A stretch of DNA of 64,000 bases from Vibrio pelagius (GTDB lineage Bacteria; Pseudomonadota; Gammaproteobacteria; Enterobacterales; Vibrionaceae), in contig NZ_AP025503.1 of the NCBI RefSeq assembly GCF_024347575.1, positions 2,542,001-2,606,000 of the forward strand, in the 5' to 3' direction. Both the position numbers and the translations under genes were made by a program. Shown here in pieces: positions 49,221 through 58,455 of the stretch. The notes beneath the pieces were generated by a model. It made no database searches and was not told where the DNA came from. It was given only the letters and a program-made list of their open reading frames with translations. The stretch's first letter is position 1. Every line of letters begins with the position of its first letter.

Positions 49221-49242
49221 CGCAAATTTTAGTAAATTTGCG
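49221..49242. repeat. Perfect dyad upstream of chiS
   Basis: CGCAAATTT, TAGT, AAATTTGCG: perfect 9-bp arms, 145 bp before the chiS ATG. Too few T after it for a terminator, so it could be an operator. Unassigned. Confidence 0.5.
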
Positions 49243-49386
49243 CGACTGCACACGCTTTAAATAGCACTTACTTGTCAAAGTAAAAAAACTCGTTAATTTC
49301 GTTAAATTAGAAACCACTCAACCTATTCTTTGTACTCAATTTTCAAGTGATTTCAGAAGTACATTCAAGGAAGTAGTCCCTAATTT

Positions 49387-52300
49387 ATGTTTAGATTCTA
49401 TCGAAAGCAGAAGTTTAAGCGCCTTCAAAGCACGCTCATGCTAGCGTTTCTCGTGTTAAGTCTGACTCCTGTTACTCTTATCGCAGTCTTTTTCCTCCAA
49501 TCTCATAGTCAAGATCTGCAAGAGCAGAGTACCTCCTATTTAGTCTCAGTTCGTGATACCAAACAACAACAGATCATTGATTACCTAGAAGCTCAAGAGT
49601 CTCAAGTGATTGGTTTTGTCCGTTCAGAGTTGGCTATCGCCAGTGGTGGGCGTTTCTATGGCCTTATTAATGCTTTTCAACGCCTCGGCTTAGACATCGA
49701 AGAAGCACGTAGCAATGCGCAACAACGCTATATTCAAGGTTCGGGTAATGAGGTAAAAACGTCAATTTTACCGGAGTCGAGTAGCTACGTTGGCAGTGAG
49801 CGTTATCGCCTACTTCATAAACGCTACCACAATGCCTATCTAGAGCTGATCAAACGTGCCGATTTTGACGATATTCTTCTAGTCGATATCAACGGCAATG
49901 TGGCCTATTCGGTATTTAAGCATGATAACTACGGTACTAATCTACTCACTGGCAAATACAAAGATTCAAACCTTGGGCTCACTTTCCAAAAATTGGCTAA
50001 AGACGTAACAGAAAAGCGCAAAATTAACGAAGATTACACTCCAGTGATCGTTTCTGATTTCTTAGACGAAAACGGCAAACAGAGCGCTTGGCTAGGTGCC
50101 CCTATTGTTCAGCAAGGTTACCTACACAGCTACGCAATGTTCCGACTGCCAATCAACGGCATCACTAAGCTGATTGCGGATCTCAACAAGAGCTCAAACA
50201 TGCAGACTCTTCTTGTGGGTAGTGACCACCTCCCGAGAAGCCTGGCGCATTCTCAACAAGCCATCGACCTTAGCTTGGATGTGATAGATAAAGCGTTAGC
50301 AGGTGAGACGGCAGTTGGTACTTTCAACAACAGTTTGAATCAGGCCATTATTGCAGCATACGCGCCAATCAAGTTGGATTACGCAAACTGGGCGCTGGTG
50401 GTTGAACTGCCAGAAAAAGAAGCCTTTGCTCGAATCCATCAGCTTGAAAAAATCTTCGTCATCGTGATGTTAACCGCTATCATACTGGTGTTTGCTGCGT
50501 CTCATTACCTGTCTAATTTCATTACTTCTCCCCTGCTTAAGCTCACTTGGGCTGCCGAAAAAGTCTCAGCAGGCGATCTTGATGAAGCGATGATCAACAC
50601 CGAACGAAAAGATGAAATAGGACGCCTAGCGGTAAGCTTTGAGCGTATGCAGCGCTCCATTCGTGAAAAGATGCGCTTAATCAAATCACAAAATGAAGAG
50701 CTTGAAGATAACCTCAAGACCATCCAAAAGCAGAACGAGGAGTTACAACTCGCCAACAAGCTCAAAGATGAATTCCTCGCTACGACCTCGCATGAACTGC
50801 GCACTCCTTTGCACGGCATGGTAGGTATTGCGGAGGCATTAATCTCTGGCGCGAATGGTCCTATCCCAGCAAACCAGAAATACCAACTGGATATCATCAT
50901 CAACAGTGGTCAGCGCCTCGCTACACTGGTCGATGACCTTCTTGATTATCACAAAATGCGTTATGGCAGTTTAGACATTAAAAAGTCTGCTGTTGACCTC
51001 TCTGCTGCGACCAGCTTGGTACTTGAGCTATCACATCATCTACTTGGCAGTAAACCCATTCGTATCATCAACCAAGTTCCAACGGACTTAGGTCTTGTAT
51101 CATCTGACCCGCAACGCCTAGAGCAGGTGATGTATAACTTGGTTGGTAATGCCATTAAGTACACCTCAGAGGGCAAAATCGTCATCTCTGCGAGTGTCAT
51201 TGACGACAATATTCGCGTTCAGGTAGTCGATACTGGCCAAGGTATCCCAGCAGAGCATTTAGAACATATTTTTGAACCGTTAATTCAAGCAGGGCAAGAA
51301 GCAAGTTCATATCGACAAGGCGCGGGGCTTGGGCTATCGATCAGCCGTCAATTGATTGAATTAATGGGTGGTTCACTCTATGTCAGCAGCCAGCCGATGG
51401 TGGGAACAACATTCAGTTTCACCTTACCACTCGCCACACCGGAAGAGCTTGAACACTACAGTGAATCTAGCAGTTACTCACACTTCCAAGCTCCAGAAGT
51501 ACTAGAGAGTAGCCAACAAGATAACAGTGAGATCCACGAAGACCCAGACGGCCCGCTATTAGTGATTGCCGATGATGAACCGGTTAACCTGCGCGTACTT
51601 GATAGCTTCTTAAAGCTGGAAGGCTACCGTGTTCGTACCGCTTGCGATGGTCCGGATACCATTGAGTTAATCGAAAAAGAGAAACCAGAGCTGTTACTGC
51701 TCGACATCATGATGCCAGGTATGAGCGGCTACCAAGTATGTGAAACACTAAGAAAGCAGTATGACCACGCACAATTGCCAATCATTATGCTGACCGCATT
51801 GAACCAACCCGAAGACCGCGTACGAGGCTTTGAGGTTGGCGCTAATGATTACCTATCAAAACCATTTAATAAACAGGAACTAGCGGCGCGAATCACGGCG
51901 CATTTATCAGCAAGTAAAGCGGAGCAAAGACGCATCGAGAACGATCAACTGCAACAAGAGTTGAAACATCGCGCAATGGTAGAAGCCAACCTGCTTGAAA
52001 CCCAAGGTCGACTGCTTGAGCAATTAGAATCAGCGCCTGAAGCGATCATATGCATTCGTGATGACCAACGTATTCGCTTTGCGAATGACGCTGCCGCAAA
52101 ACTCTTTAAACGCAGCCAAGAGCAACTCAAACGCTCAATGGCTGATGAGATCATCGCCCCTAAGTACTTACGCATAGACCAAGCGCACTACTGTGGCGAG
52201 ATTGATGTCTACATCAGTGATACTCGCCAACGAGTGTCAAGTGACATTCTCAAGCTCCCAGAAGGCTCAGGGTTAGATACCATGTATATTTTCAACGTCG

Positions 52301-52776
52301 GTGGTGCAGTAAACTCAAATCGTATCAATGACCTAGAAACAGCCATAGAAGCGCTATCAAGCTATGCGTTTGAAGGCGACAAGGACAAACTGCAGCAACT
52401 AAAAGAGCTGGGGGGCGAGTTTACTCGCCTTGCTGACAAGGCTGCCGGTGAAGGCAAGAATAAACAAGAGTTAATGCGAGAGGTGCTTGTTGAAGCCATG
52501 ACCAACGCCCTTACCTATTGGGAGTCGGTTACCGGAGAAAGTAAATTTGCCTTCGCTGAAAAGAGTGGCTTATGGCGTGTCTACCTCGACAGAAGTACAT
52601 TGCAAACCCGAACACTAGATAAGTACTTGCGCGTAGAAACTCTGCCTAAGACACCTCGCTGGCGCACCGTATTGAGCTCTCTTGAATTTATTCTGGATCA
52701 CTGTAAAGAACAAACGCCGGAAAGAACTCATATTGAGATGCTCCGAGATAAGCTACAAAAGCTCCTCACAAGCTAG
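49387..52776 (+). CDS. chiS: ChiS chitin-responsive hybrid sensor kinase / regulator
   Basis: Master activator of chitin use, 1129 residues, the same length as V. cholerae ChiS. TM1 about 17-37, a periplasmic sensor of about 315 residues that contacts the chitin-oligosaccharide binding protein, TM2 about 355-375, HAMP about 376-430, coiled coil, HisKA with SHELRTPLHG (H469), HATPase with NLVGNAIKYTSEG and DTGQGIPAEHLEHIFEPL, a receiver with LLLLDIMMPGMSG (D773 by count) and a C-terminal region of about 110 residues corresponding to the DNA-binding domain shown for V. cholerae ChiS. Although HK-like, V. cholerae ChiS works as a membrane-bound DNA-binding regulator. Terminator follows. Confidence 0.96.
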   Translation: MFRFYRKQKFKRLQSTLMLAFLVLSLTPVTLIAVFFLQSHSQDLQEQSTSYLVSVRDTKQQQIIDYLEAQESQVIGFVRSELAIASGGRFYGLINAFQRLGLDIEEARSNAQQRYIQGSGNEVKTSILPESSSYVGSERYRLLHKRYHNAYLELIKRADFDDILLVDINGNVAYSVFKHDNYGTNLLTGKYKDSNLGLTFQKLAKDVTEKRKINEDYTPVIVSDFLDENGKQSAWLGAPIVQQGYLHSYAMFRLPINGITKLIADLNKSSNMQTLLVGSDHLPRSLAHSQQAIDLSLDVIDKALAGETAVGTFNNSLNQAIIAAYAPIKLDYANWALVVELPEKEAFARIHQLEKIFVIVMLTAIILVFAASHYLSNFITSPLLKLTWAAEKVSAGDLDEAMINTERKDEIGRLAVSFERMQRSIREKMRLIKSQNEELEDNLKTIQKQNEELQLANKLKDEFLATTSHELRTPLHGMVGIAEALISGANGPIPANQKYQLDIIINSGQRLATLVDDLLDYHKMRYGSLDIKKSAVDLSAATSLVLELSHHLLGSKPIRIINQVPTDLGLVSSDPQRLEQVMYNLVGNAIKYTSEGKIVISASVIDDNIRVQVVDTGQGIPAEHLEHIFEPLIQAGQEASSYRQGAGLGLSISRQLIELMGGSLYVSSQPMVGTTFSFTLPLATPEELEHYSESSSYSHFQAPEVLESSQQDNSEIHEDPDGPLLVIADDEPVNLRVLDSFLKLEGYRVRTACDGPDTIELIEKEKPELLLLDIMMPGMSGYQVCETLRKQYDHAQLPIIMLTALNQPEDRVRGFEVGANDYLSKPFNKQELAARITAHLSASKAEQRRIENDQLQQELKHRAMVEANLLETQGRLLEQLESAPEAIICIRDDQRIRFANDAAAKLFKRSQEQLKRSMADEIIAPKYLRIDQAHYCGEIDVYISDTRQRVSSDILKLPEGSGLDTMYIFNVGGAVNSNRINDLETAIEALSSYAFEGDKDKLQQLKELGGEFTRLADKAAGEGKNKQELMREVLVEAMTNALTYWESVTGESKFAFAEKSGLWRVYLDRSTLQTRTLDKYLRVETLPKTPRWRTVLSSLEFILDHCKEQTPERTHIEMLRDKLQKLLTS

Positions 52777-52794
52777 TGTTAACTTCACTCTTCT

Positions 52795-52820
52795 AGCCCG
52801 CTTACATCAGCGGGCTTTTT
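52795..52820 (+). terminator. chiS terminator
   Basis: AGCCCGCT, TACATC, AGCGGGCT followed by TTTTT. Confidence 0.92.
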
Positions 52821-53129
52821 AATGCCTATAGCACCTACAACCTACTCATTAACCTTAATTCACTTCTCCAAGTCTTAATTCCCTTAGGAATCATTTCTAT
52901 CGTCATATTGTGTGCTCAGGCGATTCACAATAGCCGCTTTAAGAGGTTTTAATACACTAAACATCTATCCCTTCTGCAGCGCTTAAACCACTTCACAAAG
53001 CACTTATTTAAAGATATAAAACAAGCCCTAAATCACGTTATACAAACGGTTGAAAGTGGCTAATTATCGGGCGCATTTCTTCGCTACTGATACATTACTA
53101 GGTGTTGGCTTGACTATTTGTTGGACTTT

Positions 53130-53145
53130 GAGAAGCGAGTCACAA
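53130..53145. promoter_or_regulatory. Candidate CRP site upstream of the chitin operon
   Basis: TGAGA, AGCGAG, TCACA: nine of ten consensus half-site bases (TGTGA-N6-TCACA). It lies about 470 bp before the cbp start. Confidence 0.45.
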
Positions 53146-53175
53146 CAGAACGGCAGATTTAATTTTTTGTGGAAA

Positions 53176-53396
53176 TTTAACGTTATTTGGCTAAGTGATG
53201 GAGATCTACAAATATGAAAACAGGCTATAAAACTCCGTCAACAATGACATTAAAAGTAAGTGACCACTTACAAAATTTATCTACCTGTTATTAACTGCGA
53301 CTCATATCACCCAAGCATTAATTGTACACTTATCCATCAAAAGTGCATTTTTTAACGTTAATGACGTGTCGATTTGTAGTTTTAACGTTTTTAACG
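53176..53396. promoter_or_regulatory. Chitin operon control region: TTTAACGTT repeats and a 16-bp palindrome
   Basis: TTTAACGTT starts at 53176, 53351 and 53381 (the last two exactly 30 bp apart) with a fourth partial copy TTTAACG at 53390. Between them GTAAGTG, AC, CACTTAC (53256-53271) is a perfect 16-bp palindrome that resembles the SlmA operator family. In V. cholerae this promoter binds ChiS at two sites and SlmA at one; which element here serves which protein is inference. The 825-bp gap 52821-53601 carries no convincing gene. Confidence 0.55.
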
Positions 53397-53446
53397 GGAA
53401 ACGAGTTTGATTAATTCATGAATAAGGTGTTTTCTTACTCGTGCCA

Positions 53447-53521
53447 AAGGTCTACAGGCCACTCTTTCCACTTCATAGAAGCAGCGATGATTCTTGGAAC
53501 AATGACAAAGAGGTAGACCTT
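53447..53521 (+). ncRNA. Long hairpin in the cbp leader
   Basis: AAGGTCTAC (53447-53455) pairs with GTAGACCTT (53513-53521). Inside, CTCTTT (53462-53467) pairs with AAAGAG (53507-53512) directly adjacent to the outer stem, with a six-base bulge on the 5' side only; a third short helix TTCCA/TGGAA (53466-53470 with 53495-53499) is an alternative. Lies 80 bases before the cbp start; no T run. Confidence 0.5.
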
Positions 53522-53601
53522 GAACAGAGTGTGTATCTACGAATAGCAAAAGATGACATTCAATCCATTAGTGAAATGAAAGCAAATAGTAAGGAACAGC
53601 T

Positions 53602-55284
53602 ATGCTTGCCAATATAAAAAAAACAGCACTAGCAACAGCAATTATTGCGACTGCTACGACAGGTTTTGCATCGGTAGCAACAGCTGCAGAACGCAGCGAA
53701 CTGACTATCCACCCGAAAGAGTACACAACGTTTGTACGTAACTTTAACCCGTACCTAGGTGCGACGAACTTACATACAACGACGGACTTCTTATACGAAC
53801 CACTTGTTGTTTTCAACGAAATGCACGGTAACACACCTGTATTCCGTCTAGCTGAAAACTTCAAAATGGCTGACGACCTAATGAGCGTAACGTTCGACAT
53901 CCGTAAAGGTGTTAAATGGTCTGACGGTGAAACCTTCTCAGCAGATGATGTTGTTTTTTCTTTCAACCTTGTAAAAGAGAAGCCAGAGCTTGACCAATCT
54001 GGTATCAACTCTTGGGTAACTTCAGTAGAGAAACTTAACGATTACCAAGTTAAGTTCCGCCTAACAGAAGCAAACTCAAACGTGCCTTATGAGATTGCTA
54101 AAGTACCTGTAGTACCTAAGCACATCTGGAAAGACATCAAAGATCCTGCAACGTTCACCAATGAGAACCCTGTAGGTTCTGGTCCATTTACTGAGATCGA
54201 TACTTTCACAGCTCAACTTTACATTCAGTGTGAAAACCCGAACTACTGGGATGCTGACAACCTAGACGTTGACTGTCTGCGTGTTCCACAAATCGCAAAC
54301 AACGACCAATTCCTAGGTAAAGTGGTTAACGGTGAAATGGACTGGACATCTTCTTTCGTACCAGACATCGACCGTACGTACGCAGCAGCAAGTCCTAAGC
54401 ACCACTACTGGTACCCGCCAGCAGGTACTCAAGCATTTGTTGTGAACTTCAAGCACCCAGATGCTGCGAAGAACGAAGCACTAAACAACGTTGAATTCCG
54501 TCGTGCATTCTCTATGGCTCTTGATCGTCAAACTATCATCGATATCGCATTCTACGGTGGCGGTACAGTGAATGACTTCGCATCAGGTCTTGGCTACGCA
54601 TTTGAAGCTTGGTCTGACGAAAAGACTCACAACAAGTACAAAGCGTACAACACGTACAACGTAGAAGGCGCGAAGAAGCTTCTTGCTGACGCTGGTTTCA
54701 AAGATGTAAATAACGACGGCTTTGTTGATACACCATCAGGCAAATCTTTCGAGCTACTGATCCAATCGCCAAACGGCTGGACTGACTTCAACAACACAGT
54801 ACAACTTGCTGTTGAGCAACTGAACGAAGTTGGCATCAAAGCAAAAGCTCGTACACCAGATTTCTCTGTGTACAACCAAGCAATGCTTGAAGGTACGTAC
54901 GACGTAGCTTACACAAACTACTTCCACGGTGCGGATCCATACACTTACTGGAACAGCGCGTATAACTCTTCACTGCAATCTGGTGACGGTATGCCTCGTT
55001 TCGCGATGCACTTCTACAAGAACGACAAGCTAGACGGTCTTCTAAACAGCTTCTACAAAACGGCTGATAAGAACGAACAGCTAGACATCGCTCACGGTAT
55101 CCAGAAGATCATCGCAGCTGACCAAGTAACGATTCCTGTAATGTCTGGTGCTTACATGTACCAATACAACACCACTCGCTTCACTGGTTGGTGGAATGAA
55201 GAGAATCCAAAAGGTCGTCCAAACATCTGGGCTGGTATTCCAGAGCGTCTACTTCACGTACTGGACCTAAAACCAGTTCAATAA
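53602..55284 (+). CDS. cbp: Chitin-oligosaccharide binding protein (CBP)
   Basis: Periplasmic solute-binding protein of the oligopeptide/DppA-type fold (SBP_bac_5), 560 residues. Signal peptide MLANIKKTALATAIIATATTG, then mature start near AAERSELTIHPKEYTTFVRNFNPYLGA. In V. cholerae the orthologue (VC0620) binds (GlcNAc)n and also holds ChiS inactive until chitin oligosaccharide is bound. It lies directly after chiS as there. Strong biased codon use and AAGGA before the ATG fit high expression. A stable hairpin follows the gene. Confidence 0.94.
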   Translation: MLANIKKTALATAIIATATTGFASVATAAERSELTIHPKEYTTFVRNFNPYLGATNLHTTTDFLYEPLVVFNEMHGNTPVFRLAENFKMADDLMSVTFDIRKGVKWSDGETFSADDVVFSFNLVKEKPELDQSGINSWVTSVEKLNDYQVKFRLTEANSNVPYEIAKVPVVPKHIWKDIKDPATFTNENPVGSGPFTEIDTFTAQLYIQCENPNYWDADNLDVDCLRVPQIANNDQFLGKVVNGEMDWTSSFVPDIDRTYAAASPKHHYWYPPAGTQAFVVNFKHPDAAKNEALNNVEFRRAFSMALDRQTIIDIAFYGGGTVNDFASGLGYAFEAWSDEKTHNKYKAYNTYNVEGAKKLLADAGFKDVNNDGFVDTPSGKSFELLIQSPNGWTDFNNTVQLAVEQLNEVGIKAKARTPDFSVYNQAMLEGTYDVAYTNYFHGADPYTYWNSAYNSSLQSGDGMPRFAMHFYKNDKLDGLLNSFYKTADKNEQLDIAHGIQKIIAADQVTIPVMSGAYMYQYNTTRFTGWWNEENPKGRPNIWAGIPERLLHVLDLKPVQ

Positions 55285-55301
55285 GCAGTCGTTCAATCCT
55301 T

Positions 55302-55323
55302 GCGGCGTAACTCCTTACGCCGC
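55302..55323 (+). other. Hairpin between cbp and the permease genes
   Basis: GCGGCGTAA, CTCC, TTACGCCGC with no T run. Intercistronic stems of this kind keep the binding-protein mRNA more abundant than the permease mRNA (as for malE-malF). 131 bases of untranslated sequence follow up to the permease start. Confidence 0.65.
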
Positions 55324-55454
55324 TTATAAAAATCCCCACACTATCAATTGAAAGTATGGCGCTCGTCGTCAGGGGGTTTCTCGTTCCAAATTTTCGCTAG
55401 GAGCGACCTGAATCCAGAAACAGGGAAACAATCTGGGTGAGTAAGGTGTGAGTT

Positions 55455-56441
55455 ATGGGTTATTTTTTAAGACGTTTGTCATTTTATTTTGTCGCGCTAT
55501 TAGTTGCTGCGACGTTAAACTTTGCAATTCCTCGAGCAATGCCGGGCGACCCGGTGACGATGATGTTCGCTAATGCTTCTGTTCAGGTAACCCCTGAGCG
55601 TATCGCAGCAATGAAAGAGCTACTCGGCTTTGTCGATGGCGGTCTGTTAGTACAATACATTGCTTACATGAAGAACATCCTTAGCTGGGAGCTAGGCACT
55701 TCAATTCAATTCTACCCACTGTCTGTAAACTCGCTACTCGGCGGCGCATTCGGTTGGTCTCTATTCCTAGCAGGTACTGCGGTTGTTCTATCGTTCTCGC
55801 TAGGTTCTATTCTAGGCATCTTCGCAGCTTGGAAGCGTGGCAGTAAATACGATGCATTCGTGACCCCAGGTATGCTGATTCTACAAGCGGTACCTCAAGT
55901 GGTTATCGCAATGATTGCCCTGTTCACCTTCGCAATCGGCCTTAAGTGGTTCCCGACTGGCTATGCATATACTGCAGGTACAGTGCCAGATTGGACAAGC
56001 TGGGCATTTATTAAAGACATGGCTTATCACGCTGTTCTTCCTCTATTTTGTGCATCTGTGGTTCAGATCGGTGGCTTCCTAGTCAACATGCGTAACAACA
56101 TGATCAACCTTCTTGCAGAAGACTACATCACTATGGCTAAAGGTAAGGGCCTGAGTGAAAACCGAGTCGTTTTTAACTACGCGGCACGTAACGCACTATT
56201 ACCGAGTGTAACCGCACTTTCAATGTCCCTTGGTATGGCTATCGGTGGTCAGCTCATCATCGAAATCATTTTCAACTACCCAGGTCTTGGTACGGTTCTG
56301 TTCAATGCGATTAACGCGCGTGACTACCAAGTTCTTCAAGGTCAGCTGCTTATCATGACGCTATTCATGCTGTTCTTTAACCTTGTCGCTGACATGCTTT
56401 ACGTTGTTCTTGACCCTCGTCTACGTAAGGGTGGTAAATAA
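55455..56441 (+). CDS. Chitin-oligosaccharide ABC transporter permease 1 (DppB-type)
   Basis: Inner-membrane subunit, 328 residues, six TM helices. N-terminal MGYFLRRLSFYFVALLVAATLNFAIPRAMPGDPV is the DppB/OppB signature; the EAA loop reads DYITMAKGKGLSENRVVFNYAARNALLPSVTAL. Pairs with the next gene (two bases apart). Confidence 0.93.
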   Translation: MGYFLRRLSFYFVALLVAATLNFAIPRAMPGDPVTMMFANASVQVTPERIAAMKELLGFVDGGLLVQYIAYMKNILSWELGTSIQFYPLSVNSLLGGAFGWSLFLAGTAVVLSFSLGSILGIFAAWKRGSKYDAFVTPGMLILQAVPQVVIAMIALFTFAIGLKWFPTGYAYTAGTVPDWTSWAFIKDMAYHAVLPLFCASVVQIGGFLVNMRNNMINLLAEDYITMAKGKGLSENRVVFNYAARNALLPSVTALSMSLGMAIGGQLIIEIIFNYPGLGTVLFNAINARDYQVLQGQLLIMTLFMLFFNLVADMLYVVLDPRLRKGGK

Positions 56442-56443
56442 TC

Positions 56444-57469
56444 ATGAAAGACTTTCTAAAACTCATTTGGCGCAACCCGATGGCACTCACTGGTGTCATT
56501 ATCCTTGGTGTCTTCATCTTAGCAGCGCTGTTTGCACCATTAATTGCAAAACACGCTCCAGACAAACGTACGGGTAATCCACACGAATACCCAAGCTTCG
56601 TAGTGAAGTCAGCTCAATCTAACCCTGATGGCTGGGTAGCAACCAACCTAGCTGATGATCGCCGTACACTGATCATGTCTAAAAAGGCAGACCACGCACT
56701 GGGAACCACTCGTATGGGTCGAGATGTTTGGTCTCAAGTAGTCCACGGTGCTCGCGTATCACTAGCAGTAGGCTTCGGTGCAGGTATCACGGTATGTCTA
56801 CTTGCTACTGTAATCGGTGTATCGGCAGGTTACTTCGGCGGTCGTGTTGACGACATTCTTACCGCAGCGATGAACATCATGCTGGTTATTCCACAATACC
56901 CATTGCTCTTTGTAGTCGCAGCATTCATTGGTGAGGCCGGCCCATTAACCATCACCTTAGTGATCGGCTTTATGTCCTGGGCTTGGGGCGCGAGGGTTAT
57001 CCGCTCACAAACGCTGGCTCTGCGTGAAAAAGAGTTTGTTAAAGCTGCTGAGGTATTGGGTGAGTCTTCTTTCCGAATCATCTTCGTTGAGATTCTACCT
57101 AACCTAATCTCTATCGTTGGCGCGAGCTTCATCGGCTCAGTGATGTACGCAATCATGATGGAAGCGACGCTCTCTTTCCTTGGTCTTGGCGACCCGAATA
57201 CCGTGAGCTGGGGCATCATGCTTTACAACGTACAAGCCTCTTCTTCAATGCTGATTGGCGCTTGGTGGGAACTACTAGCTCCATGTATTGCGCTAACGCT
57301 ACTTGTCACCGGCCTGGCATTACTGAACTTTGCTGTTGATGAGATTGCTAACCCACAACTGCGTTCACACAAAGGCATGAAGCGCTGGAAGAAACTTGCA
57401 GCGCAAGACAAACAAGAGCGTGAGCCTGAACTACCACCACAAAATGCACTTTGGAGCGGAGATAAATAA
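56444..57469 (+). CDS. Chitin-oligosaccharide ABC transporter permease 2 (DppC-type)
   Basis: 341 residues, about five to six TM helices. The ALFAPLIAKHAPD N-terminal segment and TTRMGRDVWSQVVHGARVSLAVGFGAG are DppC-like; the EAA loop is VKAAEVLGESSFRIIFVEILPNLISIVGASF. Overlap-close to the ATPase gene that follows. Confidence 0.93.
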   Translation: MKDFLKLIWRNPMALTGVIILGVFILAALFAPLIAKHAPDKRTGNPHEYPSFVVKSAQSNPDGWVATNLADDRRTLIMSKKADHALGTTRMGRDVWSQVVHGARVSLAVGFGAGITVCLLATVIGVSAGYFGGRVDDILTAAMNIMLVIPQYPLLFVVAAFIGEAGPLTITLVIGFMSWAWGARVIRSQTLALREKEFVKAAEVLGESSFRIIFVEILPNLISIVGASFIGSVMYAIMMEATLSFLGLGDPNTVSWGIMLYNVQASSSMLIGAWWELLAPCIALTLLVTGLALLNFAVDEIANPQLRSHKGMKRWKKLAAQDKQEREPELPPQNALWSGDK

Positions 57470-57471
57470 TC

Positions 57472-58455
57472 ATGACAGCACCACTCATTTCTATCCGCAA
57501 CCTTTGCGTAGATTACATCACAGACGCGGGCGATGTCCGCGCCTGTAACAACGTAAGCTTTGACATTGCGCCCGGAGAAGTCTTCGGTCTAGCTGGAGAG
57601 TCTGGCTGTGGCAAGTCAACGGTCGCGTTCTCATTGATGCGCCTTCACAAGCCGCCAGCGTTTATCACAGGTGGTGAAGTTATCTTCAATGGTGAGAACA
57701 TCTTAGATTATAGCGACGAACGTATGCAGGCATTCCGCTGGAGCGAGATGTCGATGGTATTCCAGAGTGCGATGAACGCGTTGAACCCTGTATTACCAAT
57801 GGAAGAGCAATTCTGTGACGTGATTATGCGTCACACTAACATGACTCGTGAACAAGCAAAACAACGCGCTGAAGGCCTGCTGGAGATCGTTGATATCCAC
57901 CCTAGCCGTCTTAGCGATTACCCGCACCAATTTTCTGGCGGTATGCGTCAGCGCTTGGTGATTGCGATTGCATTAGCTCTGAATCCGAAATTGATCATCA
58001 TGGATGAGCCAACAACGGCTCTCGATGTGGTAGTACAACGCGAGATCCTACAGAAGATCCATGCGCTAAAAGAGGAGTTCGGTTTCTCTATCTTGTTCAT
58101 TACCCATGACTTGTCGCTGATGGTCGAGTTCTCTGACCGTATCGGCATCATGTACTCAGGTGAACTGATCGAGGTGGCGAACTCACAAGATATTCTAGAA
58201 AACCCTTATCACCCGTACACCAAAGGACTGGGAAGTTCCTTCCCTCCTTTAACGGGTCCAAAAACGAAATTGGCAGGCATCCCTGGTAACCCTCTGAACT
58301 TATTAGAAATACCAGAAGGTTGTCGCTTCCAAGCTCGTTGTGACCGTGTACATGAAACTTGTACGAAAGTGCCAACCAAACTGCGCTCAATTGAACCAGG
58401 GCATCTTTCAAACTGCCACCTTTATGGTGAGCCAATAGTACATACCAAGCTCTAG
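57472..58455 (+). CDS. Chitin-oligosaccharide ABC transporter ATPase 1 (DppD-type)
   Basis: 327 residues. Walker A GESGCGKST near 41-49, Q-loop VFQSAMNALNP, signature FSGGMRQR, Walker B LIIMDEPTTALD and the H-loop FITHDLSL. The C-terminal oligopeptide/dipeptide transporter domain has the cysteine set CRFQARCDRVHETC, typical of OppD/DppD (binds a [4Fe-4S] cluster in some members). 84 bases separate it from the second ATPase gene. Confidence 0.94.
   Translation: MTAPLISIRNLCVDYITDAGDVRACNNVSFDIAPGEVFGLAGESGCGKSTVAFSLMRLHKPPAFITGGEVIFNGENILDYSDERMQAFRWSEMSMVFQSAMNALNPVLPMEEQFCDVIMRHTNMTREQAKQRAEGLLEIVDIHPSRLSDYPHQFSGGMRQRLVIAIALALNPKLIIMDEPTTALDVVVQREILQKIHALKEEFGFSILFITHDLSLMVEFSDRIGIMYSGELIEVANSQDILENPYHPYTKGLGSSFPPLTGPKTKLAGIPGNPLNLLEIPEGCRFQARCDRVHETCTKVPTKLRSIEPGHLSNCHLYGEPIVHTKL

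Noticed and set aside
53214..53294. 26-codon frame MKTGYKTPSTMTLK in the chitin promoter region
   Set aside because: A weak GGAG lies ten bases before the ATG, but the frame overlaps the palindrome and is short; not enough to call a gene.
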